From assembly GCA_910586575.1 (NCBI GenBank), contig CAJUJQ010000174.1:1-5842 (forward strand): a stretch of 5,842 bases of DNA. Reading direction: 5' to 3'. Source of the DNA: an uncultured Clostridia bacterium. Its GTDB lineage: Bacteria; Bacillota; Clostridia; Oscillospirales; Butyricicoccaceae. A program made the position numbers and the translations under genes. How positions within the stretch are numbered: the stretch's first letter is position 1; each line of letters begins with the position of its first letter. Shown piece after piece: positions 1-5,842 of this stretch. The notes under the pieces were generated by a model that had not been told where the DNA came from, ran no database searches, and saw only the letters and a program-made list of their open reading frames with translations.

Positions 1-76
1 CGAACCAGCCCCAGAGGGCGGTCAGCGCCGCCGCACACGCGGCCAGCGCAAGCTTAAATTGATTGACCTTTTCCAT
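1..76 (-). CDS. Phage holin, N-terminal 25 residues only
   Basis: An ATG at 76-74 opens a frame that runs off the window edge after 25 full codons. The peptide begins MEKVNQFKLALAA and continues into a hydrophobic stretch ending LTALWGWF. A short charged/polar N-terminus followed by an Ala/Leu-rich first membrane helix with a W-G-W turn is typical of the clostridial phage holin family related to TcdE (Phage_holin_4). These proteins oligomerise in the cytoplasmic membrane late in infection and let the endolysin reach the wall. The start is supported by AAAGGGG eight bases upstream. The gene follows the large polyvalent gene on the same strand after a 79-base gap, which fits a late lysis module; an endolysin would be expected further downstream, outside the window. 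With only 25 residues visible, another small phage membrane protein cannot be excluded. Confidence 0.72.
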   Translation of the reverse strand, partial: MEKVNQFKLALAACAAALTALWGWF

Positions 77-84
77 AAAGTCAA

Positions 85-91
85 CCCCTTT
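85..91 (-). promoter_or_regulatory. Shine-Dalgarno site of the holin gene
   Basis: On the minus strand AAAGGGG lies eight bases before the ATG at 76-74. It is a strong purine-rich ribosome binding site of the type used in Bacillota, and it fixes the holin start. Confidence 0.75.
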
Positions 92-94
92 CTT

Positions 95-140
95 AAAATT
101 TTACAAACACGCCGCGCGCATGTTTTGAAGTACGCGCGGC
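95..140 (-). terminator. GC-rich hairpin with weak T tract between the polyvalent gene and holin
   Basis: Plus-strand GCCGCGCG (111-118) is exactly complementary to CGCGCGGC (133-140), giving an 8-bp all-GC stem with a 14-base loop. In the minus-strand transcript the stem is followed by GTGTTTGTAAAATTTT, which is T-rich but interrupted. It could be a leaky intrinsic terminator limiting transcription into the holin gene, or an mRNA-protecting or processing hairpin. A weaker pairing, GTACG (130-134) with CGTAC (147-151), overlaps one arm and would exclude the main stem. I see no convincing separate holin promoter in the gap, so the holin is probably at least partly transcribed by read-through. 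Confidence 0.45.
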
Positions 141-155
141 ATATTTCGTACAGAA

Positions 156-3100
156 TCACTTTGCGGCCTGCCGCTCCATCTTATCAAGCGCCTGCTTGAC
201 CTTCGCCTTGTTATAATGCTGGATAGACTTACCCACGCCGCAGGCTTCAAACAGATACGCCCGTTGTTTGTCATTCAGCCCAGGGATCTCATAAATGGCC
301 TGCATCTTGCGAAGCCCCTTGCTGTTTGCGATAGTTTCACCATCCTTGTCTTTGATGCTTTCCACGCAGTTTGCCGCCGCCCTTGCCATCATAAACTGGC
401 TTTCGCTGAGGCCGCATTTCTGCTTCGCGTCTCGGCAAGCGAACATCCACTGATCATCTATCTCGAAATCCTCAAATTTCGCCTCCTTTGTCATCTTGCC
501 GCCATAGTCCCTCACATAGCTTTCAAAGCGTTCCCGCTGCTTCGCGCCCAGCGTTTCATAAATACGGCTTTCATAGGCTTCGTCCTGAATCCGGATTTCA
601 ACATCGCTGCGGTAATCGCGGAAACCGAATTCATCGGTCGCGGCCTGCTCGGCCTTTCCGCCGAGCGCTTTCTCAATGTCGGAATCGTCCATCCCCATTT
701 CCCGCAGCGCGTCGGAATACAGTTGGGAGCCTTCGCCGTCGCCGTCCAGCTGTGCCTCATAAGCCAGCTTCACCAGCTCATTTTTTTCCTTGCCGTGTAC
801 ATTCCGCTCGTAGTCCCGAATCTCCTTGCGGGTCTTGAGCTGCTTGTCGTGCAGCATCTGGAAAATCCGTTCGGCGGTTTCGCTGTCCCCGGCGTCGCGC
901 GCGGCAAAGCCCTGTTCCATCCACCAACCGGCGGTATCCTCATTCTGCGCGGTCTTGAACATATCCCAGCGGAAGCGCACGCCATAGGTATTCACGCCGT
1001 TTGCCTGAAGCCCGTCCAGCACAGTATTGACCGCCGCCGTCACATCCCGTTTCAGGTTCGCGACCGGAAGCCCAAAAACCTTACTGAGCTTAAACAGCAG
1101 CTCCGCCATTGCCGCTTCGGTTGTGACCTTGCCTTCCCCGGCCTGCGCGCGCCGCAGTACCGAAAACGCCTTTACAACGTCCGCAACCGGGGCCATATCC
1201 GTCCGCTTGGCCTCGTAGCCCTGGAACAGGGAAAGGAAATCCTTCAGATAGGGATTCCACCCCGCAGGGTTGATTTGGTCGGTAAAATTCTCGACCGTCG
1301 CTTCCCGGTACCGCCCCCAGAAGCCTTTGTCGTCATCCTCCTCCCCGGCCCCGCGCGCCGCGTCCAGGATAGCCGCCGCCGCTGCGGTTGCCGCCGAGCT
1401 GGCCAGCACGGCAACAGCCGCCCGCGCAAAGGCTTTCCCCGCGCCGGGCTTCCGCTGCATCAAATCAACGCCGGTACTGCGCATCAGGTTATAGGTTTTG
1501 GTCGGTTCCGCCATGAAAGAGGTATACATCCGGGTCAGGCCGTCGGTGCTGCGCATCATCTGGGAGCGGTGCAGCACGGAGTCCACCACCTGTGTCCGGT
1601 CGATCACCTCGTCGAAGCGTTCCGAAACCGCCTTCCAGTATTTCTTGCTGCCTTTCTGAAAATCGGTCGTATCCTCAATTTCCAGCTTGCAGGCGTTCCA
1701 AAGCCTTGTCCAGGTCAGGTTATCCATCGCTCCGGCGGGCTTCATAAAGAATTCGGTCAGCCGCCGCCCGAAGCCCTCCTGCCCCAGCAGAATTTCCTTT
1801 GTCGTCCGCCCCAGGTCGAGCTGGTAATACCCCCAGTCCTTCCACTGCGCAATGGGGGAATGCTCTGCCATTTCCTGAAAATCGCCCTTATGAAGTAATC
1901 CGCCGGTCAAATACTTTGCGTCCATCACGGCATATGCCCGGAAAAACGCGGTGGGCTGCTGCACAACGACGCGCAGGTTCCCGCCGACCGCAGCCGCCTT
2001 GAAATTGGCGAGTCTCCGGCTGCCGCCCTCGGCGCGGATCCCGCCGTTCAGGTCATTGAACAGCTTCCGGAAATAGTCCTGCCCATGCTTGCCGAGCAGA
2101 CGGTCAATGGTCTGCTTAACGCTTCCGTGCGTCTCTCCGGTATCGTCCATATATTTGAAATTAAACACCCGGCTCATGTCCTCCAGCGTCGGCAGGAAGC
2201 TGTGATAGGCTCCCATTTCGTCCGCGTGCCGGGTGAACACGTCAAAAATATCCTCTATCATAATCGCGTTGTTCGCGCCCTTGACCGTGGCCTTTGTCCA
2301 GCCCTTTTGCTTCACGCGGGTGTCCAGTCCATCCTCGCCCAGCTCAACCTTGGTATAGTTTTTGTCGCTCTGGATAGGGAAATAATGCTCCTCCCGGAAC
2401 TTTTTATATCCGTAAAGCGCCATACTGGTTTCATTGCCCCAATCGGAAAGCGTGCCGCTCATAAACGAACCGAAGCCGTCGGCGACCCGCTTCTGTTCAT
2501 CGGTCAGCGTGGAAACAATTTTAGACACGTCGTCCAGCGTGACCTTGACCGGCGCGCCCGCCGCCAGCTCCACCGAGCCTTTCTGAATCGTGGTCGGGCG
2601 GATACCGCCTTTCAGGATATGTTCCACCGCCTGCTCGCGCTGCATCAGCTTGTACAGGCTCATCACCTGCGCGGGCGTCATGGTCAGGTCGCCGCCGCTG
2701 GTGTGGAACACAGTAGTTTCCGCCCGCCGCCCGGACCATTTTTTGATATCCGTCCCTTCCAGCAGCTTTTCGGAAAAGCCTTGAACGGCTTTCTGGTCGC
2801 GCACCTTCTGGTCAAACGCCTGCCGCAGCGATTTGTAAACCGCCTCGCCGCCCTTGCCCAGCGCATGGAAATAGTCATAAGGGGCCATCATTTCAATGTT
2901 CAGGGTGCTGTCGAGCTTGTCCAGCGCCCCAGAGAAACGAATCCGGTCTTTCGTGCGCCGTTTGTCTGCTGCCTCGAATTCCGCGCCAAGCGCCTTCACG
3001 GTCTTGAACCGCCCTTCCCGCAGCAGCTTTCCCGCGTTTGAAATGGACGATTCCACCGCTTTCAGCACCTTCCATACCGTTTCCAGATTGTCCGCGGACA

Positions 3101-5842
3101 TCTCCTCCAGCCGGAGCGCGGACAAGGCTTCCACTTCCATGAGGTTGTCGTCCAGGTCGGGGTCAATCACCATTTCCGCGTCCTGGTCCAGGATGCGCCC
3201 GTATTCCTCGCGCAGCTTGCGGAAAGCCTCGGTGCGCTTGGCGGGGTCGCCGCTTTCCAGGGGCACATACTCCATGCGCGGCCGGCCCTTGTAACGTCCC
3301 TTTTCAATCAGCACCGGATTCCCGTTTTCATCCAGCACGGGCCGGGTCATGTGCTTGCCGGTCACGGGGTCTGTCTGGTACTTCGAGCGCTTGCCGGTCA
3401 CGGGGTCAATCTGCGCGGCGGCTTCGAGGTTGATGGAATCAAGCAGCGCCGCGACCGTCGTTCGCAGGCTTTCGGGGATGTGCTGGGTATCGGTCGGGTT
3501 CAGCAGCTTTTTGGAGAGCGCACCGGCGTGCCGGGTAATCTTCCGGCGCAGCTCCGCACGGCTGGCCCGGTCGCGGCGGTTCGCGTCCTTCTGCCGCTGC
3601 TTTACTTTCAAATCCGCAAGCTTTTGCTCCCGCGCCTGTCGTTCTTCCGCAAGCTGCCGCTTTGCGCGCTTCCGGTTCTCTTCAATCAGCGTTTCGGCGC
3701 GCGCCAGCTTTGCCGCCTGCCGGTCGGCAGTCTGCCCGGCGCGTTCCGCCGCGCGTCCAAGCGCCGCCGTATCCCTGTCATATTGGGAGGCAAGCTCCCG
3801 CAGCTGCCGCCGTGCTTCCCGTTCCCCGGCGCGGGCCGCGTCCAGCTTCGCCGCCTGCCGGTCTGCGAAGGTCGGCTTTGACTGCGGCAGCTTAAACAAC
3901 CGGCTCATCATGTCGTCCGCCATCGCCGAAGCCGCCCCGCTCATATCGCGCGAATACGGGTTTTCATACACCGGCTCGAGCGAATCCAGCACATCCGCAA
4001 TCTGCGTCAGCTGGTCCGCCGGGTGCGTGATATCGGCAGGGAACAGCGCTTCCCCGAAATCGGCATTCAGCTCCATGTAGGCCGTATCGACCGAAAGCCC
4101 GTCCTGGGTCAGCCGCAGCCTGCCCATATGCGCCTTGCGGAACTCCCCAAAGCCGCCCGGCACATCGGCCTTGTCCGCGTCCGAAATCGCAAGCGGCGTT
4201 TTCTTCAGGTAATCGCGCAGCTGCCGGTAATCCGCCGCCGTGTCCTCGTTCAGCACCGCGGATTGCTCCAAAACCTCCCGTGCCAGCGTCCGCGCGGCCT
4301 GCCGCATCTCGCCGAACGCGCCCGTGTCCGTCCGGTTCGCGTAGGTATCATAAAGCTGTTGCAGCGCGTCCGAAAGCGCCGTCTTTTCATAGCCGCTGGA
4401 ATACTCGTTCAGCAGCTCTTCCGCAAGCGCCCTGACCCGCTTCGGGTCGGCCTTCAAACCTTTGGTGCGCTGCATCTGCCCGCGCAGGTAGTCAATCACT
4501 TCGGCGCGCCGTTCCAGCTCTTTGAAGCTCGCGCCCTGCGATTTCTGGCTGTCCGGATTTTCGGTCTTGCCATCCGGCACAGGTTGTGCTATACTATTCT
4601 CAGCGGCTTCCCCCGACTTAAAACCGTGGCCATCGGCCTTGCGGATAATGGGGGAAGCTGCTTTATTTTTGTTTTCTCGGAGCCTCACTTGATATACGCG
4701 ATGGCCCTCTTCGCTTTGGCTAACGTTAGCTGTCAAATCATATACTTTTCCGTCGCTTTGAATGGTCTTTCCGTGGTATTTCCAGTCAGATACATTTTTA
4801 TGGCCTGCTCCAGTTTTGCCCTTTTCCGGCTTAGAGTCAATCAAGCGCGCATTTTCGATTGCCCTTAAAATATCTCCGTCTGCGCCAAGGTTAATCTTCG
4901 CCTTCCATCCATTTCGATCTGAATTACCGCCCGTGCGGTTTCCTTTATCGCCGTAAATATTTTTACGTGCGCTGATTTCATCGAACGTGGCAATATATGA
5001 GTCTTCGTCTTGCTCAAATTTCACGATAGCACTTTCATCCAATTGCATGACACGTTCTATGAACTTTTGCATCCGCTGTCTATACGGCAGTCGTTTTATT
5101 TCGTCGCTGGTTTCATAGACTTCGGTTCCATCTTCCGTATACCCAATAAAGTCATACTGTGTTTCGCCAGTCTGCCGCCCCTCGGCGCTTTCCAGCGCGC
5201 GGATATACAGCTTTTCGGCATTCCGCAGGAAGCGGGCTTCCTCGCGCGTTTCCTTATCGCCCGTGAACCGGGAAACAAAGCCATGCAGCCAATCCCGAAT
5301 TTTCTGCACCAGTGAGCGGTTTTCCTGCGCCAGCCGCTGAATACTGCGCTCATCGGTGAAAAGATAGTCCTGCGCGAACTTCGCAACCAGCTCCCGCCGC
5401 GCGCCGTCCTCGGTGAGCGTATCGCCGAACTGCGCGTATTCATCCATCTGCTGCTGTACCAGCGTGCCGAAATCCACGCCCATATCCTGCTCCACATGCC
5501 GCACAACCAGGTCGGAAAGAGCCTGATATTCGCCGCTGGTTTCGAGATGGTGGGTCAGCTCATGCACCAGTACGCCCATTTCCGGGTTTTCAGTACCCGC
5601 CCGCAGCGTAATCCTGCCGTCCTGATAAGTACCGGCGGCATCGCCCAGCCGGTCGGAGAACGCCACGGACACCCCGGCGCGCTTCGCAATCCGGTCAACC
5701 CGTTCGGCGGTCTTTGCGTCAAGTCCCGCGCTGAAGCTGTCCCGCACAAGTCCGGACTGTTTGACCGCCTGCGCGGCCTGTTCCTGTTTCCGCGCCGCCG
5801 ACCAATCCCGCACGGCCTTCCGCGCCTGCGACGATGCCCCGG
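156..5842 (-). CDS. Large polyvalent phage protein (metallopeptidase, LPD3-like, coiled coil, LPD38-like); 5' end outside window
   Basis: One uninterrupted frame ends with TGA at 158-156 and is open to the window edge. Residue numbers here count from the GTG codon at 5813, giving 1885 residues. That GTG is probably internal: codons upstream of it continue the same Ala/Arg-rich helix and no properly spaced Shine-Dalgarno site precedes it. Order of parts: zincin-like peptidase (about 35-205, HELTHH at 84-89); LPD3-like domain (about 245-382); helical region (430-640); charged coiled coil (645-770); DPVTGK repeats (803-820); unassigned helical region (to about 1240); LPD38-like region with a hydrophobic helix (1245-1490); acidic/basic hydrophilic C-terminus. 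Large polyvalent proteins of phages and conjugative elements carry such mixed enzymatic and structural domains and are thought to enter the host with the DNA. The downstream holin supports a phage late operon. The role as a virion ejection protein is inference; no portal or tail gene is visible. Confidence 0.82.
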   Translation of the reverse strand, partial: GASSQARKAVRDWSAARKQEQAAQAVKQSGLVRDSFSAGLDAKTAERVDRIAKRAGVSVAFSDRLGDAAGTYQDGRITLRAGTENPEMGVLVHELTHHLETSGEYQALSDLVVRHVEQDMGVDFGTLVQQQMDEYAQFGDTLTEDGARRELVAKFAQDYLFTDERSIQRLAQENRSLVQKIRDWLHGFVSRFTGDKETREEARFLRNAEKLYIRALESAEGRQTGETQYDFIGYTEDGTEVYETSDEIKRLPYRQRMQKFIERVMQLDESAIVKFEQDEDSYIATFDEISARKNIYGDKGNRTGGNSDRNGWKAKINLGADGDILRAIENARLIDSKPEKGKTGAGHKNVSDWKYHGKTIQSDGKVYDLTANVSQSEEGHRVYQVRLRENKNKAASPIIRKADGHGFKSGEAAENSIAQPVPDGKTENPDSQKSQGASFKELERRAEVIDYLRGQMQRTKGLKADPKRVRALAEELLNEYSSGYEKTALSDALQQLYDTYANRTDTGAFGEMRQAARTLAREVLEQSAVLNEDTAADYRQLRDYLKKTPLAISDADKADVPGGFGEFRKAHMGRLRLTQDGLSVDTAYMELNADFGEALFPADITHPADQLTQIADVLDSLEPVYENPYSRDMSGAASAMADDMMSRLFKLPQSKPTFADRQAAKLDAARAGEREARRQLRELASQYDRDTAALGRAAERAGQTADRQAAKLARAETLIEENRKRAKRQLAEERQAREQKLADLKVKQRQKDANRRDRASRAELRRKITRHAGALSKKLLNPTDTQHIPESLRTTVAALLDSINLEAAAQIDPVTGKRSKYQTDPVTGKHMTRPVLDENGNPVLIEKGRYKGRPRMEYVPLESGDPAKRTEAFRKLREEYGRILDQDAEMVIDPDLDDNLMEVEALSALRLEEMSADNLETVWKVLKAVESSISNAGKLLREGRFKTVKALGAEFEAADKRRTKDRIRFSGALDKLDSTLNIEMMAPYDYFHALGKGGEAVYKSLRQAFDQKVRDQKAVQGFSEKLLEGTDIKKWSGRRAETTVFHTSGGDLTMTPAQVMSLYKLMQREQAVEHILKGGIRPTTIQKGSVELAAGAPVKVTLDDVSKIVSTLTDEQKRVADGFGSFMSGTLSDWGNETSMALYGYKKFREEHYFPIQSDKNYTKVELGEDGLDTRVKQKGWTKATVKGANNAIMIEDIFDVFTRHADEMGAYHSFLPTLEDMSRVFNFKYMDDTGETHGSVKQTIDRLLGKHGQDYFRKLFNDLNGGIRAEGGSRRLANFKAAAVGGNLRVVVQQPTAFFRAYAVMDAKYLTGGLLHKGDFQEMAEHSPIAQWKDWGYYQLDLGRTTKEILLGQEGFGRRLTEFFMKPAGAMDNLTWTRLWNACKLEIEDTTDFQKGSKKYWKAVSERFDEVIDRTQVVDSVLHRSQMMRSTDGLTRMYTSFMAEPTKTYNLMRSTGVDLMQRKPGAGKAFARAAVAVLASSAATAAAAAILDAARGAGEEDDDKGFWGRYREATVENFTDQINPAGWNPYLKDFLSLFQGYEAKRTDMAPVADVVKAFSVLRRAQAGEGKVTTEAAMAELLFKLSKVFGLPVANLKRDVTAAVNTVLDGLQANGVNTYGVRFRWDMFKTAQNEDTAGWWMEQGFAARDAGDSETAERIFQMLHDKQLKTRKEIRDYERNVHGKEKNELVKLAYEAQLDGDGEGSQLYSDALREMGMDDSDIEKALGGKAEQAATDEFGFRDYRSDVEIRIQDEAYESRIYETLGAKQRERFESYVRDYGGKMTKEAKFEDFEIDDQWMFACRDAKQKCGLSESQFMMARAAANCVESIKDKDGETIANSKGLRKMQAIYEIPGLNDKQRAYLFEACGVGKSIQHYNKAKVKQALDKMERQAAK
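1344..2081 (-). other. LPD38-like C-terminal region with a membrane-compatible helix
   Basis: Residues about 1245-1490. The segment GGNLRVVVQQPTAFF (1277-1291) matches the recurrent N-x(5)-Q-x-x-(S/T) type helix of phage polyvalent and internal virion proteins, and MYTSFMAEPTKTYNLM (1429-1444) resembles the 'F-x-x-x-P-x-K-x-x-N' helix seen before a hydrophobic segment in LPD38-type domains. Residues 1461-1484 (1362-1433) form an Ala/Val/Leu-rich hydrophobic helix preceded by basic residues and followed by the acidic run EEDDDK. One such helix is compatible with insertion into the host membrane during DNA ejection. The family name is tentative; the hydrophobic helix is directly visible. Confidence 0.5.
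3353..3407 (-). repeat. Two 19-base direct repeats encoding DPVTGK, 36 bases apart
   Basis: The identical 19-base sequence occurs at 3353-3371 and 3389-3407. In the protein this gives DPVTGKRSKYQT followed by DPVTGKHMTRPV (residues 803-826), a 12-residue period, and then a looser third copy, LDENGNPVLIEKG. The D-x-x-x-G-x turns suggest short beta-hairpin repeats after the coiled coil. Exact identity at DNA level suggests a recent duplication. Confidence 0.8.
3504..3881 (-). other. Charged coiled-coil segment of the large protein
   Basis: Residues about 645-770 are almost wholly Ala, Arg, Lys, Glu, Gln and Leu, with no Pro or Gly cluster, for example ARRQLRELASQYDRD and RQAREQKLADLKVKQRQK. 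This is a long single helix or coiled coil, likely a spacer or oligomerisation rod between the enzymatic N-terminal half and the C-terminal half. Confidence 0.7.
3704..3863 (-). repeat. Repeated ADRQAAKL segment in the coiled coil
   Basis: Bases 3704-3725 and 3842-3863 are 22-base copies differing at one position. They are 138 bases (46 codons) apart and encode DRQAAKL at residues 651 and 697. The residues between the copies align only weakly to those after the second copy, so this is either an old partial duplication or a favoured coiled-coil sequence. Confidence 0.55.
4567..4595 (+). promoter_or_regulatory. Candidate sigma-70/sigma-A promoter, antisense to the large gene
   Basis: The plus strand carries TTGCCA (4567-4572, five of six consensus bases), a spacer of exactly 17 bases, and TATACT (4590-4595, five of six), with the extended -10 dinucleotide TG at 4587-4588. 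A start at or near A4602 would be expected, which is the first base of the stem described next. The gene is read in the other direction here, and the stretch encodes a linker (residues about 407-416). The match is good, but one promoter-like match in 5.8 kb can arise by chance; its position just before a terminator-like hairpin raises the odds that it is real. Confidence 0.45.
4602..4675 (+). ncRNA. Candidate small structured antisense RNA, about 74 nt
   Basis: If transcription starts at A4602, the RNA begins with AGCGGCUUCCCCC (4602-4614), which pairs with GGGGGAAGCUGCU (4650-4662): 12 Watson-Crick pairs and one G-U. The 35-base apical part holds a second hairpin: CCG (4624-4626) with CGG (4642-4644), then GGCC (4628-4631) with GGCC (4635-4638) around an AUC loop. 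Single-stranded segments GACUUAAAA and AUAAU flank it. The RNA would end in the U-rich tract directly after the stem. It is fully antisense to the linker after the LPD3-like domain (residues about 380-404). No coding frame of note lies in it. Lambda OOP RNA, a short terminator-ended antisense RNA, is a loose analogy. No known family recognised; function unknown. Confidence 0.35.
4602..4675 (+). terminator. Intrinsic terminator, plus strand, inside the large gene
   Basis: The 13-bp stem (4602-4614 with 4650-4662) is followed on the plus strand by TTATTTTTGTTTT (4663-4675). In the minus direction the stem is followed by GAGAATAGTATAG, with no T tract, so the terminator works in one direction only, opposite to the host gene. 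The loop is long (35 bases) but shortened by the internal hairpin. Even without the promoter, this would stop plus-strand read-through. Confidence 0.5.
4668..5081 (-). other. LPD3-like domain of the large protein
   Basis: Residues about 245-382. The segment contains ILRAIENARLID, then a Lys/Gly/His-rich turn (GKTGAGHKNVSDWKYHG), then two strand-like stretches, KVYDLTANVSQ and HRVYQVRL. This helix-then-strand layout resembles the 'large polyvalent protein-associated domain 3' found in phage polyvalent proteins. A BECR-fold nuclease such as the PBECR families is an alternative, with H338, K339 and H347 as polar candidates. The assignment is by pattern memory only, without a profile search. The coding DNA here is much poorer in G+C than the flanks, with more A/T-ending codons. 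Confidence 0.45.
5199..5711 (-). other. Zincin-like metallopeptidase domain of the large protein
   Basis: Residues about 35-205. The motif HELTHHLE (residues 84-91; HELTHH at 5547-5564) follows a strand-like stretch, GRITLRAG, and the segment MGVLV, as in zinc peptidases where a beta strand precedes the HExxH helix. H84 and H88 would bind zinc and E85 would be the catalytic base. Further on, the helix RRELVAKFAQDYLF (E141) resembles the E-x-x-A-x-x-F-A helix that provides the third ligand in ImmA/IrrE-like gluzincins, so E141 is the best candidate third ligand. The arrangement matches zincin domains embedded in phage polyvalent proteins. Possible targets are host defence or regulatory proteins, or self-processing of the polyprotein; the sequence does not say which. 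Confidence 0.75.

Noticed and set aside
94..103. Palindrome TAAAATTTTA upstream of the holin start
   Set aside because: A 10-base AT palindrome is common by chance; it is better read as the T-rich tail of the hairpin at 111-140 than as an operator. No -35 box with correct spacing accompanies it.
196..217. TTGACC and TATAAT boxes on the plus strand
   Set aside because: The -10 box is perfect but the spacer is only 10 bases, too short for a sigma-70 promoter, and no plus-strand gene or structured RNA follows.
216..1898. A 560-codon open frame on the plus strand opposite the C-terminal half of the large gene
   Set aside because: It lies in exact codon register with the minus-strand gene, where plus-strand stops would need TTA, CTA or TCA sense codons. 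These Leu/Ser codons are avoided in this GC-rich gene, so long antisense frames are expected. No Shine-Dalgarno site precedes the ATG and the peptide looks like no known family.
2085..3041. A 318-codon plus-strand open frame
   Set aside because: Same codon register as the sense gene and the same explanation by rare TTA/CTA/TCA codons; no credible domain.
4023..4868. A 281-codon plus-strand open frame running across the candidate antisense RNA
   Set aside because: Same register artefact. Its start lies far upstream of the promoter-like site at 4567-4595 and the terminator at 4602-4675 would cut it, so the RNA is not its messenger.
5811..5813. GTG as the true start of the large protein
   Set aside because: The frame and the Ala/Arg-rich helix continue upstream to the window edge, and the nearest purine run (GGAAGG) is only two bases from the GTG, too close to serve as a ribosome binding site.
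1..5842. tRNA genes, CRISPR arrays, insertion sequences or attachment sites
   Set aside because: No cloverleaf, spaced repeat array, transposase frame or terminal inverted repeat was seen; the space is almost fully used by the single large gene.

Overview
The window is almost entirely one very long gene on the minus strand, followed by the first codons of a second minus-strand gene. The long frame (156-5842) is still open where the window ends, so its N-terminus lies outside. It reads as a phage 'large polyvalent protein': a zincin-like metallopeptidase domain (HELTHHLE), then a domain resembling the LPD3 family, then a long charged helical and coiled-coil stretch, and finally a helical C-terminal region with one membrane-compatible hydrophobic segment. 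The downstream gene (1-76, partial) starts like the phage holins related to TcdE. A large polyvalent or ejection-type protein directly upstream of a holin suggests the late structural/lysis part of a tailed phage or prophage, possibly with a short tail (inference). The host is probably a GC-rich member of the Bacillota, such as an Oscillospiraceae-type gut Clostridium. That rests on the holin type, the AAAGGGG Shine-Dalgarno sequence and the general look of the protein, with no taxonomic search.

Layout in minus-strand transcription order: 5842 to about 5712 is the C-terminal end of an unseen upstream part. About 5711-5199 is the peptidase. About 5170-4560 is a markedly GC-poor segment carrying the LPD3-like domain. 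About 4540-3890 is a helical region, 3881-3504 a charged coiled coil, and 3407-3354 a small 12-residue repeat. About 3350-2085 is an unassigned helical region. About 2081-1344 is an LPD38-like region with the hydrophobic helix. About 1340-159 is a hydrophilic C-terminus, with the TGA stop at 158-156. A 79-base gap with a GC-rich hairpin separates this gene from the holin.

The most interesting signal is inside the large gene and on the opposite strand. At 4567-4595 there is a near-consensus sigma-70/sigma-A promoter on the plus strand (TTGCCA, 17-base spacer, TGC-TATACT). Seven bases after the -10 box the sequence enters a 13-bp stem (4602-4614 with 4650-4662), which encloses a smaller hairpin and is followed at once by a T-rich tract. 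Read together, this could be a self-contained RNA gene of about 74 nt, antisense to the polyvalent mRNA and broadly reminiscent of the lambda OOP RNA. It sits at the 3' (in gene sense) edge of the GC-poor domain insert. It is a prediction from sequence only, without expression or conservation data.
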